The notes beneath the pieces were generated by a model. That model worked only from the letters and a program-made list of their open reading frames with translations. It did not search any database and was not told where the DNA came from. A program made the position numbers and the translations under genes. Source: CAG-791 sp045130475 (GTDB lineage: Bacteria > Bacillota > Clostridia > Lachnospirales > Lachnospiraceae). Taken from it: a stretch of 64,000 nucleotides of DNA. Position 1 is the first letter of the stretch; every line of letters begins with the position of its first letter. Shown here piece after piece: positions 1-9,605 of the stretch. Location of the stretch: assembly GCA_045130475.1 (NCBI GenBank), contig JBGUPU010000073.1:27253-91252 (forward strand). Direction: 5' to 3'.

Positions 1-1
1 T

Positions 2-106
2 TTCCTGATGACCTATATCCGGTCACATGATTTCAAGGTGTTCGGATGGTACAGGATCATTCTCGGACTGCTGGTCATCATCTATTTCACAGTCATCCGC
101 AGATGA
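2..106 (+). CDS. uppP: Undecaprenyl-diphosphatase UppP (BacA), C-terminal fragment
   Basis: Only the last 34 codons are inside the window; the gene begins upstream. The visible end carries the residues HDFKVFGWYRIILG followed by a hydrophobic stretch and a short basic tail, which matches the last membrane segment of BacA-type undecaprenyl pyrophosphate phosphatases. That enzyme recycles the lipid carrier for peptidoglycan synthesis at the membrane and is linked to bacitracin resistance. The assignment rests on this short tail alone. Confidence 0.72.
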   Translation, partial: FLMTYIRSHDFKVFGWYRIILGLLVIIYFTVIRR

Positions 107-264
107 GGACAGATGATGCAGGACCCGCTTTCGAGTCTTGCGCGCGTATCCCGCGGCGAAAGTCACGGGTATTGCGCGATGAAGAATTAAACTGCCGCGG
201 CAGCTGATCTTTGGTATAATCGGGAACTGTTATCGAAAAAAATGCAGTTCCTGAGAAAACATAT

Positions 265-283
265 AAACCTCCGGAGAGGTTTT
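265..283 (+). terminator. Small hairpin downstream of uppP
   Basis: AAACCTC and GAGGTTT form a 7-bp stem with a CGGA loop, followed by a short TTA run. It may end uppP transcription, but the T-tract is poor. The rest of the 107-440 stretch holds no gene that I can support. Confidence 0.3.
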
Positions 284-284
284 A

Positions 285-293
285 TGCTACAAT
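285..293 (+). promoter_or_regulatory. Extended -10 promoter candidate for the SH3-like gene
   Basis: TGCTACAAT is an extended -10 (TGn plus TACAAT) about 150 bases before the SH3-like gene. A second TGGTATAAT lies at 212-220. Neither has a convincing -35 box, so this is weak. Confidence 0.3.
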
Positions 294-440
294 ATACAGT
301 GGCTCTGATCACATCGGAGAAAATGCCTTCGTATATTTCTCCCCGCTTTACCGCCTCTGCGTACGGTATCCCGGGAAAGAGGGCCTGCTTGCATTCACAA
401 CTATTAACAATGGCAGTACTGCAGCCAACAGGAGGATGAA

Positions 441-1184
441 ATGGCAAATAACAGGAAAAAAAGAAACACCAACCAGAAGCCGGAAGAGGCTAAGACACAG
501 GCAGCTGTGGCAGAGGAAGTAAAGGAAGAAGTCAAGGCAGAGCCCAGGGCTGAGAAGGCAGCCAAGGCCGGCGCTGACCGCGAAAAGCAGCGCAAAGAAG
601 ACAGACAGAATCTTCTTCTGCTGATCGGCGTCGTCGCCGTACTCGCGATCGTCGGAATCGTGATCTGGATCACATCCGGTTCCTCTGATGAAGAGACAAC
701 TGCCGCGGCAGCTGCTACACAGGTCGCTGCAGAGGCTTCGACAGAAGCTGTCGAGACTGCTGTTGCGGAGACAGAGACAGAAGTCGAGGAAGAGGCAGAG
801 GAAGCTGTCGAGGAGACAACAGAGGCTGTCGAAGAAGAGGCAGAGGCTCCCGCAGAGGAAGCAGTTGCTGAGGCAGAGGAAGAAGTCCAGGAAATCGTAG
901 CCGAAGAAGAGACAGAAGCTCCCACAGAGGAAGCTGCAGCCGAGACAGAAGCTCCCGCACAGGAAGCGACTTCTACCACTGTTCTTGATCCCGGTACGGT
1001 TTATGCGATCGAGAATCCCATGGTTCTCTATTCGGAAGCTTCCGCGGATTCCGCACCCGTGATGGATCTGGTCTCCGGCTGGAGTGTTGCGATCGAAGAG
1101 GCAGCAGAGGCAGGCAATGGCTGGCATCGTGTTTCCGTATGGCTTGACGGAGCACCTACCTACGGTTACATCCAGATTCCCTGA
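441..1184 (+). CDS. Membrane-anchored SH3-like domain protein with Glu/Ala-rich stalk
   Basis: The 247-residue protein has three parts. A Lys/Arg/Glu-rich cytoplasmic N-terminus runs to about residue 52. One membrane helix follows at about 53-75 (LLLIGVVAVLAIVGIVIW). Then comes a roughly 100-residue stalk of almost only Glu, Ala, Thr and Val. The last 60 residues (VYAIENPMVLYSEAS to YGYIQIP) look like a bacterial SH3 domain, a fold that often binds cell-wall peptides. I infer an envelope protein whose stalk spans the wall. A GGAGGATGAA ribosome binding site supports the start. The long stalk is low-complexity, so its length is likely to vary between strains. No specific function can be given. 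Confidence 0.7.
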   Translation: MANNRKKRNTNQKPEEAKTQAAVAEEVKEEVKAEPRAEKAAKAGADREKQRKEDRQNLLLLIGVVAVLAIVGIVIWITSGSSDEETTAAAAATQVAAEASTEAVETAVAETETEVEEEAEEAVEETTEAVEEEAEAPAEEAVAEAEEEVQEIVAEEETEAPTEEAAAETEAPAQEATSTTVLDPGTVYAIENPMVLYSEASADSAPVMDLVSGWSVAIEEAAEAGNGWHRVSVWLDGAPTYGYIQIP

Positions 1185-1329
1185 TGCCCCGGCAAAGGTA
1201 AGATGATTTCCTGATGTGACGAGTTTCACAGAGAGGAAATCCGAAAGACGGGCTCGGTTCTGTCACATCGTGAAAGGCAGCAGGCTTTATAAGACGGCGT
1301 CCGGATCGTGTTTTGAGACGAAGTCTGAA

Positions 1330-1362
1330 CCGGCACAGGCATAGACTCCTGTGCCGGTTTTT
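1330..1362 (+). terminator. Intrinsic terminator upstream of mntP
   Basis: ACCGGCACAGG and CCTGTGCCGGT form an 11-bp stem with an 8-base loop, followed by TTTTT. It either ends the SH3-like transcript or lies in the mntP leader, since the mntP start is only about 40 bases downstream. Confidence 0.8.
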
Positions 1363-1404
1363 CATGTAAAAGAGAATTTGCCAAGGCTAACAAGAAGGGG
1401 CTGT

Positions 1405-1989
1405 ATGTATAGTCAGTTCTTATTTATCTGTAAAAGCATATTGCTGGGAGTCGGACTTGCCATGGATGCCTTTTCCGTCTCCATGGCCAACGGACTGCAG
1501 AATCCCGGAATGAGCAGGAAAAGGATGTTTATCATCGCCGGCACTTTTGCCTTTTTCCAGTTTCTCATGCCCATGATCGGATGGGTCTGCGTACACACGA
1601 TCTCCGAGCGCTTCACCGCTTTTCAGAAAATGGTCCCCTGGATCGCATTTCTCCTTCTGGCTTTCATCGGAGGGAAAATGCTCCTGGAGGGGATCCGGGG
1701 AGCGGAGGAGACCGAGGAGGAGATCCGCGTGTCCCACAGCGAGCTTTTCATGCAGGGGATCGCGACTTCCATTGATGCGCTGTCCGTCGGATTTACCATC
1801 GCGTCCTACAGCGCTGCCAGGGCTCTGGCTGCATCGGTTCTGATCGCGGTGACAACCCTGATCATCTGCATCGCCGGCGTCCGGATCGGCAGATATTTCG
1901 GCATGCGGCTGGCCGGAAAGGCATCGATCCTGGGCGGCGTGATCCTGATCGCGATCGGCTGCAAGATCCTGTTCGGCGGAGGATTCTGA
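1405..1989 (+). CDS. mntP: Manganese efflux pump MntP
   Basis: This 194-residue polytopic protein exports Mn(II) across the cytoplasmic membrane. It shows the duplicated DUF204 architecture, with paired motifs GLAMDAFSVSMANG (Asp21) and GIATSIDALSVGF (Asp124) in two pseudo-symmetric three-helix halves. Conserved acidic residues in these helices are needed for Mn transport in the family. I chose ATG 1405 because AGAAGGGG sits just before it; a longer reading frame from 1351 would start inside the terminator hairpin. It seems to stand alone. The known Mn riboswitch (yybP-ykoY) signature is not obvious in the leader. Confidence 0.9.
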   Translation: MYSQFLFICKSILLGVGLAMDAFSVSMANGLQNPGMSRKRMFIIAGTFAFFQFLMPMIGWVCVHTISERFTAFQKMVPWIAFLLLAFIGGKMLLEGIRGAEETEEEIRVSHSELFMQGIATSIDALSVGFTIASYSAARALAASVLIAVTTLIICIAGVRIGRYFGMRLAGKASILGGVILIAIGCKILFGGGF

Positions 1990-1999
1990 CCCAAAATAA

Positions 2000-2028
2000 T
2001 TTACTTTACATCTGTTTTATGATACTAT
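2000..2028 (+). promoter_or_regulatory. Promoter for the S1-domain gene
   Basis: TTTACT at 2000-2005 and TACTAT at 2023-2028 are separated by 17 bases, about 110 bases before the S1-domain start. Confidence 0.45.
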
Positions 2029-2136
2029 ACAGCCAATTGTTTATCTGACTGCCTGGTTTATCCCGCATAAACAGGTAGAAATACGTATACAGATATGCGT
2101 TACGCAAGGCTTCGGCCTGCGGGGAGGAGGAGTAGA

Positions 2137-2796
2137 ATGTCTGAAGAAAAAATGGAAACAATGAATAATGATACCGCCGCATGGGAAAAACTTTCCGCTA
2201 TGATGGAAAATAAGGAAGTTTTCACTGTGCAGATCCTTGAGACCGTCAAGGCCGGTGTCGTGACTTATGTCGAAGGAATCCGCGCCTTCATCCCTGCGTC
2301 CCAGCTCAGCGACGCCTATGTAGAGGATACTTCCGCATGGATCGACAAGGACGTAGATGTCCGCATCATCACATGCGATCCCGAGAAGAAGCGCCTTGTT
2401 CTTTCCGGCAGAGAGGTTGCCCGTGACCGCCGCAGACAGGAGCGCAAAAACCGCATCAACGCCATGCAGCCCGGCACTGTCCTGGAAGGAACCGTGCAGA
2501 CCATCAAGCCTTACGGCGCTTTCGTCGATCTGGGCGACGGTATTGACGGCCTGGTCCACATCTCTCAGATGAGCCAGAAGCGCATCAACGATCCTTCCGA
2601 AGTAGTCAAGGAAGGCGACAAGGTCAAGGTCAGGATCATCAAGGTGGCCGACGGCAAGATCAGCCTCAGCATGAAGACCCTTGAGGATGCACCTGTTCAG
2701 GAAAAGGAAGAGCCTGTGGATGTCTCCCTTTACACCACAAAGGAGAATGCGACCACCAGTCTCGCAGATCTGCTCAAGGGCTTCAAGTTCGACTAA
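2137..2796 (+). CDS. Two-domain S1 RNA-binding protein
   Basis: The protein has 219 residues with two S1 (OB-fold) repeats. The first (about residues 24-98) is divergent. The second (about 109-182) has the classical pattern G-V-x-G-T-V, YGAFVDLG, GLVHISQMS and a VKVRIIKVADGKISLS ending. It is much shorter than ribosomal protein bS1, so it is better called an S1-domain protein of the YugI/CvfD type, which act in translation or ribosome-associated regulation. GGGGAGGAGG upstream of ATG 2137 defines the start; an in-frame ATG at 2095 has no such site. Its own promoter and terminator make it monocistronic. Confidence 0.8.
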   Translation: MSEEKMETMNNDTAAWEKLSAMMENKEVFTVQILETVKAGVVTYVEGIRAFIPASQLSDAYVEDTSAWIDKDVDVRIITCDPEKKRLVLSGREVARDRRRQERKNRINAMQPGTVLEGTVQTIKPYGAFVDLGDGIDGLVHISQMSQKRINDPSEVVKEGDKVKVRIIKVADGKISLSMKTLEDAPVQEKEEPVDVSLYTTKENATTSLADLLKGFKFD

Positions 2797-2816
2797 GGTA
2801 TAGAGCAAACGATCAG

Positions 2817-2855
2817 GGATACCGCACCAGTGCACCGGCGCGGTATCCTTTTTTT
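2817..2855 (+). terminator. Intrinsic terminator after the S1-domain gene
   Basis: GGATACCGC and GCGGTATCC form a perfect 9-bp stem followed by seven T residues. Confidence 0.9.
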
Positions 2856-2869
2856 CAGGAGAGGAAAGC

Positions 2870-5014
2870 ATGGATCATTTTGTGCTTCATTCGGAATATG
2901 CGCCCACCGGCGACCAGCCCAGGGCGATCGAGGATCTGGTAAAGGGATTCAAAGAGGGAAATCAGTTTGAGACGCTGCTGGGCGTCACCGGATCCGGCAA
3001 GACTTTTACAATGGCCAATGTCATTCAGGCGCTGAACAAGCCCACACTGATCATTTCCCACAATAAGACCCTGGCGGGCCAGCTCTACGGCGAGATGAAG
3101 GAATTTTTCCCGGAGAACGCCGTGGAGTATTTCGTGTCCTATTATGATTATTACCAGCCCGAAGCCTATATCCCGCAGAGTGATACTTATATCGCCAAGG
3201 ACTCGATGATCAACGACGAGATCGACAAGCTGCGTCTGTCCGCGACGGCTTCGCTGGCGGAGCGGAGGGATGTCATCGTCGTCGCCTCCGTCTCCTGCAT
3301 CTACGGTCTGGGCAGCCCTGACGAATTCAAGGGAATGTCCATCTCCCTGCGGCCGGGCATGGAAAAGGACCGGGACGAGGTATTAAAGGAACTGGTGGCC
3401 ATTCAGTATACCCGCAATGATATGGCACTGGAGAGGACCAATTTCCGTGTCCGCGGCGACACGCTGGAGATCTTCCCTGCCCAGGGCAGTGACTTCATCC
3501 TCCGCGTCGAGTGGTTCGGCGATGAGATCGACCGCATCTGCGAAGTGGACCAGCTGACAGGCCGCGTCCACAGGCAGCTGGAACACGTGATGATCTATCC
3601 CGCCTCCCACTACGTCGTCCCCCAGGAAAAGATCAATGCAGCCTGTGACAACATCGAGGAGGAGCTCAGGGAGCGCGTGAAGTATTTCAAGGGAGAGGAC
3701 ATGCTTCTCGAGGCCCAGCGCATCGCCGAGCGCACCAATTTCGACGTCGAGATGATGCGTGAGACCGGCTTCTGCTCCGGCATCGAAAACTACTCCCGTC
3801 ATCTGAATTTCATGAAGGAGGGCGAGCCGCCCATGACCCTCATGGATTTCTACGACAAGGATTTTCTCATCATCATCGATGAGTCCCATATGACCATCCC
3901 CCAGATCGGCGCCATGTACCGCGGCGACCGGTCCCGCAAGGAGACCCTGGTGCGCTATGGTTTTCGTCTGCCCTCCGCCCTGGACAACCGGCCGCTGGAG
4001 TTTACCGAGTTTGAGACCCACATCGACCAGATGCTCTTTGTCTCCGCGACGCCCGGCCCCTATGAGGAGGAACACGAGCTGCTCCGCACCGAGCAGGTCA
4101 TCCGCCCGACAGGCCTGCTGGATCCTAAGATCGACGTGCGTCCCGTCGATGGCCAGATCGACGACCTGATCGGGGAGATCCGCAAGGAGACAGACAACAA
4201 GAACAAGGTCCTGATCACCACTCTGACCAAAAAAATGGCGGAGGACCTGACCGACTATCTGGCCGGCGCGGGGATCCGCGTCAAATATCTCCACTCCGAT
4301 ATCGATACCCTGGAGCGGTCCCAGATCATCCGCGACATGCGTCTGGATGTCTTTGATGTGCTTGTCGGCATCAACCTCCTCCGAGAGGGCCTGGACATCC
4401 CCGAGATCTCCCTGGTCGCCATCATTGATGCCGATAAGGAGGGCTTCCTGCGCTCAGAGACCTCTCTGGTCCAGACGATCGGCCGCGCCGCGCGGAATGC
4501 CGACGGCCATGTCATCATGTATGCCGACAATATGACCGATTCCATGCGCCGTGCCATAGAGGAGACCGAGCGCCGCCGCGCGATCCAGCAGAAATACAAT
4601 GAGGAGCACGGTATCACCCCCCAGACCATCCGCAAGGCCGTCCGCGACCTGATCTCTATCTCCAAAGAGATCAGCAAAGAAGAGGTCCGCTTCGAGAAGG
4701 ATCCCGAGTCCATGGACGCAAAGGAACTCACCAGACTCATCGCAGATGTCGAAAAACAGATGCGCAGGGCAGCCGCCGACCTCAACTTCGAGGCCGCCGC
4801 GGAACTCCGCGACCGCATGGTCGAGCTCAAAAAGCATCTTCTGGAAGTGGAGAACGGAAAAGACACAGATGCGTCGTCGGAGACAGACTCGTCGGAAGCA
4901 TCCCCTTCCGGCAAAGGTGTCAACATGCACGATGCTGTCCGCAGCGCCGAACGCGCCGCCGGGCGCAAGGGCCGCCGCCGGGCTGCCGGCAGGACAGAAC
5001 ACAGGACGAAATGA
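2870..5014 (+). CDS. uvrB: Excinuclease ABC subunit B (UvrB)
   Basis: UvrB is the DNA-damage verification helicase of nucleotide excision repair and works with UvrA (encoded at 6567) and UvrC. The 714-residue product has Walker A GVTGSGKT at residues 38-45, the beta-hairpin segment YYDYYQPEAYIP that pries the damaged strand, DESH Walker B (IIIDESHMTIPQ), helicase motifs (SATPG, QTIGRAARN), and a UVR domain near 617-652 that contacts UvrC. About 50 basic, Ser/Lys-rich residues beyond the UVR domain are longer than usual. The start follows AGGAGAGGAAAGC. It is followed by a strong bidirectional terminator. Confidence 0.98.
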   Translation: MDHFVLHSEYAPTGDQPRAIEDLVKGFKEGNQFETLLGVTGSGKTFTMANVIQALNKPTLIISHNKTLAGQLYGEMKEFFPENAVEYFVSYYDYYQPEAYIPQSDTYIAKDSMINDEIDKLRLSATASLAERRDVIVVASVSCIYGLGSPDEFKGMSISLRPGMEKDRDEVLKELVAIQYTRNDMALERTNFRVRGDTLEIFPAQGSDFILRVEWFGDEIDRICEVDQLTGRVHRQLEHVMIYPASHYVVPQEKINAACDNIEEELRERVKYFKGEDMLLEAQRIAERTNFDVEMMRETGFCSGIENYSRHLNFMKEGEPPMTLMDFYDKDFLIIIDESHMTIPQIGAMYRGDRSRKETLVRYGFRLPSALDNRPLEFTEFETHIDQMLFVSATPGPYEEEHELLRTEQVIRPTGLLDPKIDVRPVDGQIDDLIGEIRKETDNKNKVLITTLTKKMAEDLTDYLAGAGIRVKYLHSDIDTLERSQIIRDMRLDVFDVLVGINLLREGLDIPEISLVAIIDADKEGFLRSETSLVQTIGRAARNADGHVIMYADNMTDSMRRAIEETERRRAIQQKYNEEHGITPQTIRKAVRDLISISKEISKEEVRFEKDPESMDAKELTRLIADVEKQMRRAAADLNFEAAAELRDRMVELKKHLLEVENGKDTDASSETDSSEASPSGKGVNMHDAVRSAERAAGRKGRRRAAGRTEHRTK

Positions 5015-5083
5015 AGTGATCAGGAGCCTGCGGGGCGATCCCGGGTCAGTCCGGCTTCAGTCGGAACCGTCCCTGCCGCGCGT

Positions 5084-5120
5084 GAAAAAACCCCCGCTTT
5101 TTCAAGCGGGGGCTCTTTTT
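5084..5120. terminator. Bidirectional intrinsic terminator between uvrB and the small-protein genes
   Basis: CCCCCGCTT and AAGCGGGGG form a perfect 9-bp stem, with AAAAAA on the left and CTCTTTTT on the right. It can end uvrB and also minus-strand transcripts coming from the double-glycine genes. Confidence 0.88.
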
Positions 5121-5234
5121 GCCGTTTTGGAAGATTTTGGAATCCGGAAGACCTGAGCGGCTTTTCCGCTTTCCGTCTCTATATGAGTCTGATCAGAATG
5201 CCCTGCACTTTACAGGTACAGACGGGATTTCCGA

Positions 5235-5534
5235 TTATGCTTTGTAATTGCTGATCCTGGCGATGACCTGCTCGTGAGTGAGCTTTGCACCGGTTGCCTT
5301 GTCGGTGTAGGTGTTGGTCTTGGAGTTGATGCCGGTGCCAAGGAGGCCGGTGTTGATGTCAGCCTGAATGCCCATCTTGTCAAGAACTGTTGCGACTTCG
5401 TCGTCTCCGCCGTTCAGAGCAACTGTAGCGGGGTTCTTGGAAAGTGCGGACTGGAGCTCTTTGTACTCCTGTACTCTGCCGCCGCTGACTTCATCGAGCT
5501 CGTCCAGTGCCATTTTCTTTATATCTTTATCCAT
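5235..5534 (-). CDS. Small double-glycine-leader protein, copy 1
   Basis: This 99-residue protein has an N-terminal leader ending LDELDEVSGG at residue 19, the motif cut by C39-peptidase ABC exporters of bacteriocins and peptide signals. The predicted mature part (80 residues, starting RVQEYKELQ) has no cysteine, is hydrophilic and mixed-charge, and has no membrane segment, unlike pore-forming class II bacteriocins. Its mature part is identical in amino acids to copy 2 (5723-6019), while the leader differs. AGAAAGGGG precedes the start. No exporter, modification enzyme or immunity gene is visible nearby. I infer a secreted effector or signal; the function is unknown. Confidence 0.72.
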   Translation of the reverse strand: MDKDIKKMALDELDEVSGGRVQEYKELQSALSKNPATVALNGGDDEVATVLDKMGIQADINTGLLGTGINSKTNTYTDKATGAKLTHEQVIARISNYKA

Positions 5535-5722
5535 TGTTTCCCCTTTCTAAAATATTGTGTGTATTTGGTTTCCCCCTGCGATATTGCTGGTTTCCACCAT
5601 CAATCATATCAAAGGTTCTGTGCAAACCGCAAGTCCTTTTCCTTAAAAACGTTGTCAGCTGACTTGGTTAAAACTGTAAGCTGATACATATAAGTCAGTA
5701 ATAATTGATCATGAATAATTGA

Positions 5723-6019
5723 TCATGCCTTGTAGTTGCTGATCCTGGCGATGACCTGCTCGTGAGTGAGTTTTGCACCGGTTGCCTTGTCGGTGTAGGT
5801 GTTGGTCTTGGAGTTGATGCCGGTGCCGAGAAGGCCGGTGTTGATGTCAGCCTGGATGCCCATCTTGTCAAGAACTGTCGCGACTTCGTCGTCTCCGCCG
5901 TTCAGAGCGACTGTAGCGGGGTTCTTGGAAAGTGCGGACTGGAGCTCTTTGTACTCCTGTACTCTGCCGCCGCTGACCTCGTTCAGCTCGTCCATATTCA
6001 TCTTATTGAGTTCGCTCAT
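5723..6019 (-). CDS. Small double-glycine-leader protein, copy 2
   Basis: This 98-residue protein has leader end MDELNEVSGG at residue 18 and then the same 80-residue mature sequence as copy 1. The two coding regions differ by about nine bases after the GG motif, all synonymous, which points to recent duplication with purifying selection or to gene conversion. AGAGAGGATAATACG precedes the ATG. It lies upstream of copy 1 on the same strand, separated by about 190 bases, so they may share a transcript or have their own promoters. The 3' end touches a tandem 14-bp repeat (AATAATTGATCATG, twice, near 5699-5727). Confidence 0.72.
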   Translation of the reverse strand: MSELNKMNMDELNEVSGGRVQEYKELQSALSKNPATVALNGGDDEVATVLDKMGIQADINTGLLGTGINSKTNTYTDKATGAKLTHEQVIARISNYKA

Positions 6020-6566
6020 CGTATTATCCTCTCTTTCTGATTCTTTTTTTGATTCTTTCTTTCCTGCTTTTTTTGCCTGATTTTTTCTTTTTGATTTTTA
6101 ACGGGTCTTTTTAAGGATCTTTTTAACGGAACATTTTGCCGGAACAAGCTGCATAGCTGCCGCTCTGCCCGGCGGACCGACGCCGGAAATCCCTTACAGC
6201 GCCGCGCCCTGTCCTGTTTTCTGAGTACAATATATCAAAGAGCCTGTCACATAACTGTCACACGGGGTTTCACAGATCACTGTCACTCTGGTCTCCGGCA
6301 CGCTTCCGGCAGGGAGTGCAGCGGCAGGGATGGCTGTGTCCGCTTTTCGAAAATTTGTTCTATATTGAAAGGCCGACTTGTGATATATTAATAGCTGCAC
6401 GACGCCCGCAAGCTGTTTCCTGTTTTTGCGGGTTCAGTAATGTATACGATGCCGCCGGAAAAAAACCACGGCAGAAAATATTGTAAAAATAGAAAATTTT
6501 TACCGGTCAACAGAACCTGCCCGGGAGACGGACGGGAGCTGCAAGCAGGAATAAAGGAATTTGAAT
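6020..6566. other. Intergenic region between the small-protein genes and uvrA
   Basis: About 547 bases separate divergent genes. The left part is very T-rich on the plus strand (A-rich in the leader of the minus-strand gene) and has three short direct repeats at 6093-6129. The middle carries several GTCAC-type words (6245-6285). No protein gene or known RNA family was recognised. Promoters for both directions must lie here, but I cannot place them with confidence. Confidence 0.6.
6093..6129 (-). repeat. Three 12-13 bp direct repeats upstream of double-glycine copy 2
   Basis: Read on the plus strand, the units are GATTTTTAACGG, GTCTTTTTAAGG and ATCTTTTTAACGG, immediately adjacent to each other. 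Read on the minus strand they are CCGTTAAAAAGAT-type words, about 75-110 bases before the start of copy 2. Phased direct repeats of this kind are typical binding sites for response regulators controlling peptide genes. That role is an inference. Confidence 0.5.
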
Positions 6567-9554
<2,988 letters not shown>

Positions 9555-9605
9555 CAGACGGACAGCCCGAAGAAGTGAAACCGTAAAAAGCAGTGGGAGA
9601 CGCTG

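Noticed and set aside
348..1229. Cys/Leu/Ser-rich minus-strand open frame opposite the SH3-like gene
   Set aside because: Its composition is the complement of the GAG/GCA-rich stalk; no start signal or family match.
1185..1404. yybP-ykoY manganese riboswitch before mntP
   Set aside because: The conserved core was not found by eye; only a generic stem and a terminator are seen.
2041..2871. Minus-strand open frame opposite the S1-domain gene
   Set aside because: Shadow of the plus-strand gene with no supporting signal.
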